From: Nitrospirota bacterium
GTDB taxonomy: Bacteria; Nitrospirota; JAOUDF01
NCBI GenBank assembly: GCA_029859385.1
Contig: JAOUDF010000043.1
Location: 1 to 14,361, forward strand
Direction: 5' to 3'
DNA length: 14,361 nucleotides
Position 1 is the stretch's first letter. Every line of letters begins with the position of its first letter. Positions 1-8,089 of the stretch are shown here, piece after piece. A model generated the notes under the pieces. It was not told where the DNA came from. It did not search any database and saw only the letters and a program-made list of their open reading frames with translations. Position numbers and translations under genes: made by a program.

Positions 1-3000
1 TCGGTGGTGATGTCGCGCACGAACGACTGGTCGATCTTGAGGCCGTATATGGGGAAATGCCGCAGGTAGCTCAGGGACGAATAGCCGGTGCCGAAGTCGT
101 CAATGTAGAGCTTTATTCCCATGTCCTTCAGCCGTTCCATGATCCTGATCGACCCCTGTACGTCCTTCATGACGAGGCTCTCGGTAATTTCCAGGCCAAG
201 CATTTCCGGGGGGAGCCCGGTATCGGCAAGGGTAGTTTCCACCAGTTTTACCACATCCTGCGCGTGGAACTGGCTGGTGGACAGGTTGACGGCGACGCTG
301 ATATCGCGGAAACCGCCATCGTACCAACGTTTGGCCTGGGCGCACCCCTGCCGCAGCACGCTCTCTCCCAGTTGGCCGATGAGCCCTGCGCCTTCTGCCA
401 CCGGGATAAAGAGGCCGGGAGATACCATGCCTTTAACGGGATGCCGCCAGCGGACGAGCCCCTCTACACCTATGATACGCCCGCTTTCGATGTCGACTTT
501 GGGTTGGTAGTGCAGGACGAATTCTTCCTCGTTCAGGCCGCGGCGTATGTCGTTCTCCAGTTGCAGCTTCTGAAACGCCTGTTCGTTCATTTTTTCCGAG
601 TAGAGGAGGTAGCGTTTGCCGCCCTCTTCCTTTGCCCGGCGCATGGCGCTGTCGGCATTCTTTATGAGGGTGTCGGTGTCCCGGCCGTCGGATGGGAAGA
701 AGGCGATCCCAATGCTGGCGCCGATATGGAGCTCCTGACCCTTTATTCGGAACGGCGCGGCGAGGGTCTCCATTATTGTATTGGCCGCCCTTACCGCCTC
801 CTGGGTGTCGGAGAGGCCTTCGAGCATCACGGCGAATTCGTCGCCCGAATAGCGGCAGGCGGCCTTTTCATGTGCTGACGATTCGCGCAGTCTCTTCGCG
901 ACGCCCTGCAAAACGGCATCTCCCGTAATATGCCCGAGGCTTTCGTTTATCGTGTGAAGGCGGTCGAGGCCGATGAAGACAAGGGCGTGCAAGGTGTCGG
1001 CCTGTTCCGATGTCCGCAGCAGGACGTCAATCCGGTCCCTGAATGCCTCCCTGTTGGGCAAGCCTGTCAGCGCATCGTTGTCGGCGTGGAATTTGAGTTG
1101 TTCCTCTGTCCACCGGAGATAGCTGATGTCCTGGAATACCCCGACATATTTGGATGCCTTTCCGCCTGGATCCCGGATGGCGGTAATATTGAGAACCTCT
1201 GGGTATGCCTCTCCGCTCTTGCGGCGGTTCCATATCTCCCCGTGCCATTTCCCCTCTGTGCGCAGGGCTTCCCACATTTTTTCATAAAACAGATGGTCGT
1301 GCCTCTCGGATTGCAATATGCGCGGGTTCTCTCCGATTGCCTCTTCCGGGGTGTAGCCGGTAATGGTAGTAAATGCCTTGTTGACAAACTCGATGGTCGC
1401 GTCCTGGTTTGTCACTATTACCCCCTCGATGGTGTTCTCGAAGACTTCCGTCGCCAGTTTCGTCTGGCTCTGGTACCATCTGATTTCAGTAACATCCTGT
1501 ATGGTGCCGACCATCTTTTGCGGCCTGCCGTCTTCACCGCGCACTATTTCGGCCTGGGCATGGACCACGCGCTCCTTGTTGTCTCGCGACAGCAGACGGT
1601 AGTCGACAATATAGGGTTTGTGCCCGCACAGGGCATCGAAGAGCACTTTCCCGGCAGAGTTCCGGTCGTCGGGGTGGATCATCTCCTGGAAGTCGTGGAC
1701 ATCGAGGGTGTTTTCATAAGCGGGCCGTCCGAGGATTCGCCCTGCCTCCATGGAGCACTCTATCCTGCCGCTGGCAATATCCATTTCCCAGCTTCCCAAA
1801 CGGGCCATCTCCTGGGCCTTGGCCAACCCGGCCTCGCTCTTGCGAAGGGCTTCCTCTGCCTCTTTCTGCCGTATGTCGACTCGAATTGCCGTGAGGGCAT
1901 AGGATAGGTCCTGCGCGACCTGGCCCAGCAGGTCGAGCTCTTCGCCCACAAAGGCGGCCTCGTTGACCGAGTAGACGTTGAGGACCCCATAGACCTTTTC
2001 GCCGTCCACGAAGAGGGGCAGGGAGATGCTGGATCGATATCCTCTGGCGATGGCGGCATCCCGCCATGGGGCAAAGCGGGGCTCGTTAAGGATGTCCTGC
2101 ATGACCGTCATGCGGCGGGTCTTGATGGCCATCCCCGAAGGCCCCATCCCGGTCGGCTGGTCGTCCCAGGTGACGGCGATAGTGTCGAGATAGCCGTCAT
2201 CGAAACCGGAATGGGCAACGGGGACTACTCGCTTGTGGTCTTTTTCGACGATGCCGGCCCAGACCATCTTGTATTCCTTGATCACCGTAAGGATGCCGCA
2301 TGCCCTCTGCAGCAGCATCCGCTCGTCCTTCTCGCGGGTGATGAGGTTGTTTATGGCCATGATGGCCCGCAGCAGGCGATCTATATAGAGCATCCGCTCC
2401 CGTGAATGCTTGAGGCCGGTTATGTCCTGGGCAATGGTCACTACCAGGCAGATGTTGTCGCCGCAGGTGGTCATCGGTTTGGCCGAGAAGAGTACGGGGA
2501 GCACGGAGCCGTCTTTGCGCAGGTACTCCTTTTCCTCGCTCTTTATGGCGCCAATACGCAGCAGTTCCCGGAACCCGTCGCCATAGAACCAGCGGGCATC
2601 ATCCTTCACCCTGAAAAGCGACTCGACGGGAAGGCCGATCAGTTCTCCATCGTTGTACCCAAGCATGGCGCAGGCGGCTGAGTTTACGGTCTTTATCTCG
2701 GCTACCGACGCATGCCCGCTTGTCTCCTTAAATTCCACCGATACGACAATCAAGAGGTCGGTCATGTTGGTGACGATGTCGTTGAAATAGTCCTTGGAGA
2801 CGGTGGTTGTTTCAAGGTTCGCCGCCATCTCGTTAAACGAGGCGGCCAGCTCGCCGATCTCGTCCGCGGTTGAAACCGGGACTCTCAGCGCCAGGTTCCC
2901 CTTCCCGAGTTCCCGGCTGTTCTCGATGAGTTGATCTATGGGGCGCGTAAGCCGTTGTGCCAGCAGGTAGGCGACGCCAAAGGCGATGAGACCGATGGCG

Positions 3001-4262
3001 AAGGCAATGAACAGCGCTTGCCTGCCTGTTTCATTTACGTCTCGAAAAACCTCTTCGACATCTATCTCCGTCAGCAGATGCCAGTGCAGACCCTCTATGT
3101 TGAGCAGGGTGTAGGAGCTCATGACCGGTATGCCGCGATAGTCGGGAGTTATCACGGTGCCGCTCGCATCAGTAAGTACTCTTTTGGCGGCCTCGGAACG
3201 AACTTCCTGGAGCAGGATGGATGACGAATAGGCGCGCATCATGTCTATGGTTTTTTTATCAACTCCCACCTTTTCCTGTAGCGCCAGGTAGCCCTCAATG
3301 TTTTCCAGCAGAAACCGCGAATTGCTGCGCATCTTGTAGTCATCGCCGATGAGGTAGCCCTCGCCGCTCTCGCCGTAGCCTGCATCCTTCCAGCTCCTGC
3401 CGCCGGTCATGATCGCATCTATCTGGCTGATGGGAAGCTGCACCGCCACTATCCCGACGCGGATATCGCCGTCATAGATGGGGGCGCTCATGAAGGCGGA
3501 GGGAGCACCGAGAGAAGGGGCGTAGAAAGAGAAGTCGGTGACAGAGACTGTATCGGATTCCGCTGACTCCAGTGCCTTCCTGAACACCCGGGCGACGCCG
3601 GAATCACGATAGGGGCCGTCAATCATGCTGGTGCCGAAGTCAGGTTCCTTTACGTTGGTGTACACCACGCGACCGGTCTTGTCGTCGATAAGAAAAAGGT
3701 CGTAAAACCCGGCCTGTCGCAAAGCCTTTGAAAGGCGGGGGTGGTAAACGGCATGAAGCCGTGCGTACTCACTCCCGTCGCCGGAGACGATGAGGTTGGC
3801 TTTTTCCCCCACGGGGTGGTGGTTACGGACGATAAAGTTTCTTTGAAGGATGATTGCCCTGGCATTGACGGGAAGATAGCGCTTCAGGTCGGGCTCTTCG
3901 CCGGTGATAGCCTTGATACGGGCCAGGTAGTCCTTTTCGTAATATCGTTCCAGCTCTTCTCTGTATCCGGCCAACTGCTCCGGCGTTGCCCGAAGGTTGT
4001 CGACGGCCTCGCCGAATGACCGTACGGCGGCGACGACCGACCGGTCGCGGGCGAGGCATTGCAGCAGGGTCCTTTTCTCCTTGAAATACGATTCAATCCG
4101 CTCTTTCTGAGTCTCCCTTATGGCCGTTACCCGGGCGAACGCCTCGTCCGTATGATGTCTTTTCTCGTGCGAGTGATAGAGCCAGGCGGTAGCTACGGTG
4201 GCGAAGAGGCCGAGGCTCAGGAAGGCAATAAAGAGTTTGGGCCGGAGTTTGAGGCTCTTCAT
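1..4262 (-). CDS. Membrane-bound dCache-HAMP-PAS-GAF-PAS-PAS-GGDEF-EAL c-di-GMP regulator (3' end cut by window)
   Basis: A continuous reading frame of 1420 codons runs off the left edge, so about 80 C-terminal residues of the EAL domain are missing. Reading order: membrane segment (about 10-29); periplasmic Cache-type sensor (about 30-410, with EPDFG and a YAPSLGAPSAF stretch typical of dCache sensors); second membrane segment (about 415-437); HAMP (438-490); PAS (489-610); GAF (625-780); two PAS (811-925, 932-1050); GGDEF (1058-1225); EAL (from about 1240). The GGDEF signature is SGDEF (1139-1143), but the usual DxD metal site reads GLD, so the first aspartate is Gly. The EAL side has EGLVRW (E1267), NLSTSQF, EITES, DDFGTGYSSL and KIDQSF, all the catalytic residues that can be seen. 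I infer an envelope sensor that degrades c-di-GMP, with a weak or GTP-binding-only cyclase domain. ATG at 4262 is chosen because it precedes the first membrane helix; no strong Shine-Dalgarno is visible. Confidence 0.93.
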   Translation of the reverse strand, partial: MKSLKLRPKLFIAFLSLGLFATVATAWLYHSHEKRHHTDEAFARVTAIRETQKERIESYFKEKRTLLQCLARDRSVVAAVRSFGEAVDNLRATPEQLAGYREELERYYEKDYLARIKAITGEEPDLKRYLPVNARAIILQRNFIVRNHHPVGEKANLIVSGDGSEYARLHAVYHPRLSKALRQAGFYDLFLIDDKTGRVVYTNVKEPDFGTSMIDGPYRDSGVARVFRKALESAESDTVSVTDFSFYAPSLGAPSAFMSAPIYDGDIRVGIVAVQLPISQIDAIMTGGRSWKDAGYGESGEGYLIGDDYKMRSNSRFLLENIEGYLALQEKVGVDKKTIDMMRAYSSSILLQEVRSEAAKRVLTDASGTVITPDYRGIPVMSSYTLLNIEGLHWHLLTEIDVEEVFRDVNETGRQALFIAFAIGLIAFGVAYLLAQRLTRPIDQLIENSRELGKGNLALRVPVSTADEIGELAASFNEMAANLETTTVSKDYFNDIVTNMTDLLIVVSVEFKETSGHASVAEIKTVNSAACAMLGYNDGELIGLPVESLFRVKDDARWFYGDGFRELLRIGAIKSEEKEYLRKDGSVLPVLFSAKPMTTCGDNICLVVTIAQDITGLKHSRERMLYIDRLLRAIMAINNLITREKDERMLLQRACGILTVIKEYKMVWAGIVEKDHKRVVPVAHSGFDDGYLDTIAVTWDDQPTGMGPSGMAIKTRRMTVMQDILNEPRFAPWRDAAIARGYRSSISLPLFVDGEKVYGVLNVYSVNEAAFVGEELDLLGQVAQDLSYALTAIRVDIRQKEAEEALRKSEAGLAKAQEMARLGSWEMDIASGRIECSMEAGRILGRPAYENTLDVHDFQEMIHPDDRNSAGKVLFDALCGHKPYIVDYRLLSRDNKERVVHAQAEIVRGEDGRPQKMVGTIQDVTEIRWYQSQTKLATEVFENTIEGVIVTNQDATIEFVNKAFTTITGYTPEEAIGENPRILQSERHDHLFYEKMWEALRTEGKWHGEIWNRRKSGEAYPEVLNITAIRDPGGKASKYVGVFQDISYLRWTEEQLKFHADNDALTGLPNREAFRDRIDVLLRTSEQADTLHALVFIGLDRLHTINESLGHITGDAVLQGVAKRLRESSAHEKAACRYSGDEFAVMLEGLSDTQEAVRAANTIMETLAAPFRIKGQELHIGASIGIAFFPSDGRDTDTLIKNADSAMRRAKEEGGKRYLLYSEKMNEQAFQKLQLENDIRRGLNEEEFVLHYQPKVDIESGRIIGVEGLVRWRHPVKGMVSPGLFIPVAEGAGLIGQLGESVLRQGCAQAKRWYDGGFRDISVAVNLSTSQFHAQDVVKLVETTLADTGLPPEMLGLEITESLVMKDVQGSIRIMERLKDMGIKLYIDDFGTGYSSLSYLRHFPIYGLKIDQSFVRDITT

Positions 4263-4427
4263 GGTTGGGATAACTCGTATGTTATAGGCCAGGCGCTATT
4301 ACCGAATGATGGTTTCTTTGTTTCTCAATATACCATATGAATGTCGTAGCGGGCTGAGGTGTTATGGGATTGATTTTATTGGATTGCCTTGGGGGGGAGA
4401 TGGCAAATATGGTCGGCGTCATGTTCT

Positions 4428-4688
4428 TTAGCCCCTGATCAGCACGGCGTCGGACGGGATATTTTTTTTCAGCTCTTCGCACTCGCCGGGCGGCGGTTGC
4501 TGGTCGAGGTCACGGCCTCTGTACCATATGCGGCACTTCCCCGGCGGCGGCATATAATCGGTGGAGTTTTTCAGCGTTCCGGTCTGGCTTTGCGGAGATG
4601 CCTCAAATATGCCCTCCGTGGCGCAGCCGGAGAGGGCAAGGATGAAAGGTGCCGCCAGGATGGGGAGGAAAGTTAATCTGCTTTGCAT
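4428..4688 (-). CDS. Small secreted lipoprotein with paired PPPG-C motifs
   Basis: An 86-aa protein with a hydrophobic signal sequence ending in the lipobox LSGC, so Cys22 should be lipidated and the mature chain of about 65 residues exported. The residue after the cysteine is Ala, not Asp, which favours the outer membrane. The mature part has two related blocks, PPPGKCRIWYRG and PPPGECEELKK, joined by a short DLDQQ linker, and ends DAVLIRG. From memory, similar PPPG-C-R-I-W...QQPPPG-C proteins occur as uncharacterised lipoproteins or secreted proteins in several Proteobacteria; no function is known to me. The two cysteines in the blocks could form a disulfide. The gene is separate from its neighbours (165 nt and 135 nt gaps). 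A weak promoter-like TTGAAA-N17-TAAGAC lies just upstream but is unconvincing. Confidence 0.8.
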   Translation of the reverse strand: MQSRLTFLPILAAPFILALSGCATEGIFEASPQSQTGTLKNSTDYMPPPGKCRIWYRGRDLDQQPPPGECEELKKNIPSDAVLIRG

Positions 4689-4823
4689 GTCAAAGTCTTA
4701 GCAGTTCCATTGTCAGATTTCAATTGGTAAAAAGCAGAGGCAGGATGTCGCACGATATCGGCGGCAGTCTTCCCGAGTGCATGCACGGATATGCCGCGGA
4801 GTCCGAAGAGGGAATACAGGTGA

Positions 4824-5405
4824 CTAGTGGATGATGGTATGGTCCAGATTGTACAGTGGAATGATGCCCAGTTCCTTGAGTGCTTCCTCGCTGTTTTTGC
4901 TCTTCATCCTGAGCCAGCGCTCATAGACCCGCATGGCGTCGCCCTTTGAGGTGAGCTTGCACCGCTCGCTGACTTCCACGAGGACGTCGACGAGGGTCTT
5001 GAACTTGCCCGACATCTCGCTGTAGATGCTGTAAAAGACCGTCCGGGAGTCCATCATGAGATTGGCCAGGGAGCCGTAGGCCATGCTGCCCACCTTGACG
5101 TAGAAATCGACGTCGATGACCTTGCGGTTGAAGCTGTCGGGGAAGAAGCCCGACACATAGAGCGAGGTGTCGCCGATCTCCTTGTAGAGGCTGCGCTGCT
5201 CGGCTTCGGACGATCCGGCCGCCCGGGCAAGGGTCAACACCATCGGTTCGCTGTTGAACCGGGCCAGTTTCTCGGCGTTGGTATAGTTGGAGAGCAGGTT
5301 GATAAGGTAGAATTCGACCGAGTCGTCGATCTTTACCTTCTGATGCTCGATGGCCGCATCGACCATCTCTTTGAAATACAGTGTAGGGGCCTTTTCGATC
5401 TGCAT
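4824..5405 (-). CDS. Uncharacterised 193-aa soluble protein
   Basis: I do not recognise a named family. The protein has no signal peptide or membrane segment, so it is probably cytoplasmic. It looks largely helical. Notable stretches are VEFYLINLLSNYT near residue 30, GDTSLYVSGFFPDSF around 80-95, and VGSMAYGSLANLM near 105-117. The charged C-terminal third (ERCKLTSKGDAMRVYERWLRMKS) could contact nucleic acid or partners. A good Shine-Dalgarno (GAGGTGG at 5410-5416) ends 4 nt before the ATG, which supports this start. It lies 91 nt downstream of recQ on the same strand without a clear terminator between, so read-through from recQ is possible. The clean ribosome site, typical base composition and coherent protein make it a real gene; its role is unknown. 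Confidence 0.85.
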   Translation of the reverse strand: MQIEKAPTLYFKEMVDAAIEHQKVKIDDSVEFYLINLLSNYTNAEKLARFNSEPMVLTLARAAGSSEAEQRSLYKEIGDTSLYVSGFFPDSFNRKVIDVDFYVKVGSMAYGSLANLMMDSRTVFYSIYSEMSGKFKTLVDVLVEVSERCKLTSKGDAMRVYERWLRMKSKNSEEALKELGIIPLYNLDHTIIH

Positions 5406-5496
5406 GACACCACCTCATCCGTGAGTAATACTATTCTCATCGGCAGGTTTGGCGTTTCCTTAACGTTTTGCCGCTATTTGTCAGCGCAGAGCAAGG

Positions 5497-7296
5497 TTAA
5501 TAGCCGTTCATCTCAGTCAGTACCTTGAGAAAGGCCGGGCCGTAACGTTCCAGCTTGCGCTCTCCCACACCGGAAATATGCGCCAGTTCGGCCAGCGTTT
5601 GCGGCCGTTGTGCATGCATCTCGCTCAGGGTGCTGTCGTGAAAGATCACATAGGGCGGCACACCCTGTTCTTTCGCCAGCTCCATTCGCTTTTCCCGAAG
5701 TGCCTGCCACAAGGCGTCGTGACCGGGAGAGGCGGATGACCTCGTCTTTCGCTTCTCCTTTTTCCGCGTGCGCTCCGGCTCCTTCCGGAAGGCAATAGTT
5801 GACTCTCCCCGCAGCAACGGACGGCTGGCCGCAGTGAGGCGCAGGCCGCCGAACCCTTCCATATCCACTTCAAGATACCCCGCCGCCACCAGTTGGCGGA
5901 AAATCCCCTGCCACTGGGCCACCGTGTGCGCCTGGCCGATACCGAAGGTGCTGGTTTTTTCGTGGCCAAACTGGGCCACTTTCGGGGTCTGCTTGCCCAG
6001 CAGCACGTCGATAAGGTGGGCCACGCCAAATCTCTGCCCGGTGCGGTAGGCGCACGACAGCGCCATCCGGGCCGCCTCGGTGCCGTCCCAGGTCTGCGGC
6101 GGGTCGAGACAATTGTCGCAGTTGCCGCACGCGCCCTGATAGTTCTCGCCAAAGTAGGCCAGCAGCAGGCCGCGACGACAGGCCACCGATTCGCAGTACC
6201 CCAGCAGGGCGTCGAGCTTGCGCTTTTCCAGCAGCTTCCGCTCCTCGCTCGCCTCGCCGCCTTCAACCATCTGGCGCAGGGTGATGACGTCGCCCAGCCC
6301 GTAGGCGAGCCACGCGTCGGCAGGCATGCCGTCCCGGCCTGCTCGGCCGGTTTCCTGATAGTACCCCTCCATGCTTTTGGGCAAGTCGAGATGGGCCACA
6401 AAGCGCACGTCGGGCTTGTCGATCCCCATGCCAAAGGCGATGGTCGCCACCATCACCACCCCTTCCTCCCGCAGAAAAAGCTGCTGGTGTTGCCGCCGCG
6501 TTTCCGCATTGAGCCCGGCGTGATACGGCAGGGCCTTCCACCCCTTGTTGGCGAGCCATTGGGCTGTCTCCTCGACTTTTTTACGCGACAGGCAGTAGAC
6601 GATCCCCGAATCGCCCCGGTGCTCCGCTTCGAGAAAGGCCAGCAACTGCTCGCGTCCGTTGTTTTTGTAAGTGACGCGGTAGCGGATGTTGGGGCGGTCG
6701 AAGCTCGCCACGAACTGTTGCGCGCCGGTAAGCCCAAGGCGCTCGACGATCTCGCGGCGGGTAGGGGCGTCGGCGGTAGCGGTCAGTGCGATACGCGGTA
6801 TTTGGGGGAAACGCTCGTGCAGGATGGAAAGTTGCACATACTCCGGCCGGAAGTCATGCCCCCACTGGGAGACGCAGTGGGCCTCGTCGATGGCGAAGAG
6901 GGCGATCTCGGCCCGCTCCAGCAGTTCAAGGAAGCGCGGCGTCATCAGCCGCTCGGGGGCGACGTAGAGCAGGTCCAGCTCGCCCCGCTCCAAACGGCCT
7001 TCCACCGCGAAGGCCTCACGGCCACTGAGGCTGGAGTTGAGAAATTCCGCCTTGACGCCCGCCTGCTTGAGGGCATCGACCTGGTCCTGCATCAGCGCGA
7101 TGAGGGGAGAGATCACAATGCCCACGCCCTTGCGGACGATAGCCGGGACCTGATAGCAGATCGACTTGCCGCCGCCCGTGGGCATCAGAACCAGCGCGTC
7201 TCCGCCGCCTACGAGGTGTTCGACAATGGCCTGCTGTTGGCCGCGGAAGGCGTCGTAGCCGAAGACTGAACGGAGAATTTGCAGGGCAGGGGGCAT
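5497..7296 (-). CDS. recQ: ATP-dependent DNA helicase RecQ
   Basis: A 599-aa superfamily 2 helicase, close to the usual bacterial RecQ length of about 600. RecQ unwinds DNA 3'-to-5' in recombination and stalled-fork repair. Visible motifs: Walker A TGGGKS with Lys44; Walker B DEAH at 137-140 followed by the aromatic-rich loop QWGHDFRPEY; TATAD at 173-177; motif VI QETGRAGRDG at 314-323. The RecQ C-terminal zinc site has Cys373, 390, 393 and 396. A winged-helix region follows, then a basic linker (about 503-520, many Lys/Arg), and a C-terminal HRDC domain (about 526-596) with ISGVGERKLERYG. GAGG lies about 7 nt before the ATG. A promoter-like element at 7347-7375 gives an expected leader of about 45 nt. 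The gene is intact and shows nothing degenerate. Confidence 0.98.
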   Translation of the reverse strand: MPPALQILRSVFGYDAFRGQQQAIVEHLVGGGDALVLMPTGGGKSICYQVPAIVRKGVGIVISPLIALMQDQVDALKQAGVKAEFLNSSLSGREAFAVEGRLERGELDLLYVAPERLMTPRFLELLERAEIALFAIDEAHCVSQWGHDFRPEYVQLSILHERFPQIPRIALTATADAPTRREIVERLGLTGAQQFVASFDRPNIRYRVTYKNNGREQLLAFLEAEHRGDSGIVYCLSRKKVEETAQWLANKGWKALPYHAGLNAETRRQHQQLFLREEGVVMVATIAFGMGIDKPDVRFVAHLDLPKSMEGYYQETGRAGRDGMPADAWLAYGLGDVITLRQMVEGGEASEERKLLEKRKLDALLGYCESVACRRGLLLAYFGENYQGACGNCDNCLDPPQTWDGTEAARMALSCAYRTGQRFGVAHLIDVLLGKQTPKVAQFGHEKTSTFGIGQAHTVAQWQGIFRQLVAAGYLEVDMEGFGGLRLTAASRPLLRGESTIAFRKEPERTRKKEKRKTRSSASPGHDALWQALREKRMELAKEQGVPPYVIFHDSTLSEMHAQRPQTLAELAHISGVGERKLERYGPAFLKVLTEMNGY

Positions 7297-7346
7297 GGTG
7301 TCCTCAAGGGGTGTTTTTGAGCAGTTCTTGGTTATAAAATGCGGAA

Positions 7347-7375
7347 ATTATGCAGTTGAATTGCGAATTTGTCGA
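7347..7375 (-). promoter_or_regulatory. Candidate sigma70 promoter of recQ
   Basis: On the minus strand TCGACA (7370-7375), a 17-nt spacer, and CATAAT (7347-7352) match the -35 and -10 consensus at 5 of 6 positions each. Transcription would start near 7340, about 45 nt before the recQ ATG. No LexA-type CTG-N10-CAG box was seen around it. Confidence 0.6.
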
Positions 7376-7453
7376 GGGGCTGGTTATGGCTGGTTGGGGG
7401 CGAGTGTTTGATAAGTGTCGGTGCTCTTTCGCGCCGTCCCGCTTGAGCGTAAG

Positions 7454-7986
7454 GTTAGATCACAGACCAAAGAGGTGACAGAAAGATTTTTCTGCGCCAT
7501 TGGCTTTACCCTTTCCGCCACGGATTACCCCCTTAATTCCCCAAGTTGGTTCTTTAATACCTTTTATGTTTCTAAGGTCGGGATTAATGGTTCGTCCAAC
7601 TTGAATAAGAAAATCTTCAAGATCAGCGATATCAGCGGCATTCACCTTTCCTTTTTTTGCAGGGTAGCTCACGAAGAACATTACAGGGGTGCCTTTTTTA
7701 TAAGGGGCTAGGCCATAGTTGTAATGTTTCAACTTGTGATCGGTGAAGCACTCTTTTTCAAAGCAATTGGTTGTCTTCCCGACATATAGCGGAGTTAAAC
7801 CTTTTCCTGCTCGTACAGCGAAAACATAGCCTCCGATTTTTGATTTCAACGAAGGACATTGCTTCCAAAATGACGAAAGGTCTTCTGCGACCATCTTCGA
7901 CTGGACATTGGGCTGTATTGGTACATCAAAAGGCCCTTCGATACTAAAGATGGTCATAGCCATGACAATTCCTCTCGTGATCTAAC
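7454..7986. repeat. 10-bp perfect inverted repeat flanking the GIY-YIG gene
   Basis: GTTAGATCAC at 7454-7463 and its exact complement GTGATCTAAC at 7977-7986 bracket the gene. One copy contains its stop codon and the other abuts its Shine-Dalgarno. They may be element ends or allow pairing between the two ends of the transcript; with only 10 bp, coincidence is not excluded. Confidence 0.4.
7460..7963 (-). CDS. GIY-YIG-fold protein, uncharacterised subfamily
   Basis: A 167-aa protein with GIY-YIG-like signatures: GGYVFAV (about 44-50), PLYVGKTTN about 13 residues later, a helix containing FEKECF, then HKLKHYN, and a downstream LEDFLIQ whose Glu would match the metal-binding Glu of the fold. 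In I-TevI the helix reads FEKR, and that Arg is catalytic; here the same place reads FEKE, so nuclease activity is doubtful. The C-terminal EPTWGIKGVIRGGKGKANG is basic and may bind nucleic acid. AGAGGA lies 6 nt before the ATG at 7963, supporting the start. Hand count of 7501-7740 gives 42% GC, against 73% in a line of recQ, which suggests recent acquisition. It is preceded by the terminator of the toxin-antitoxin pair, so it should have its own promoter. Role unknown. Confidence 0.82.
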   Translation of the reverse strand: MAMTIFSIEGPFDVPIQPNVQSKMVAEDLSSFWKQCPSLKSKIGGYVFAVRAGKGLTPLYVGKTTNCFEKECFTDHKLKHYNYGLAPYKKGTPVMFFVSYPAKKGKVNAADIADLEDFLIQVGRTINPDLRNIKGIKEPTWGIKGVIRGGKGKANGAEKSFCHLFGL

Positions 7987-8039
7987 ACGATGCTGTGGGG
8001 CGCGCGGTTATTTGGGGGAACCTCCGGGGTCGCATCTTC

Positions 8040-8071
8040 AAAAATGACAAGCTCGCTTTCGCGACTCGTCC
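8040..8071 (-). terminator. Rho-independent terminator downstream of mazEF
   Basis: The minus-strand RNA can form a 10-bp stem: GACGAG pairs with CTUGUC through one G-U, then UCGC pairs with GCGA, closed by a GAAA tetraloop, with one bulged G. It is followed by A and six U (positions 8045-8040). It lies 19 nt past the toxin stop and separates the pair from the GIY-YIG gene. Confidence 0.72.
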
Positions 8072-8089
8072 CGACGCGGCCACTTTCTC

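Noticed and set aside
57..1907. Long plus-strand open frames of 273 and 325 codons
   Set aside because: They lie opposite the GGDEF-EAL gene, whose catalytic motifs are all on the minus strand; no motif or ribosome site supports them.
4263..4427. 165-nt gap upstream of the GGDEF-EAL gene, with a TATAAC string near 4283-4288
   Set aside because: No -35 at a proper distance and no other structure; I see nothing that can be called.
4778..4787. Perfect palindrome GTGCATGCAC in the gap upstream of the lipoprotein gene
   Set aside because: Ten bases, no promoter overlapping it and no second copy nearby; not enough to call an operator.
5893..7269. A 458-codon open frame antisense to recQ
   Set aside because: It is a product of high GC on the opposite strand of a well conserved gene; the protein has no recognisable motif and recQ accounts for the DNA.
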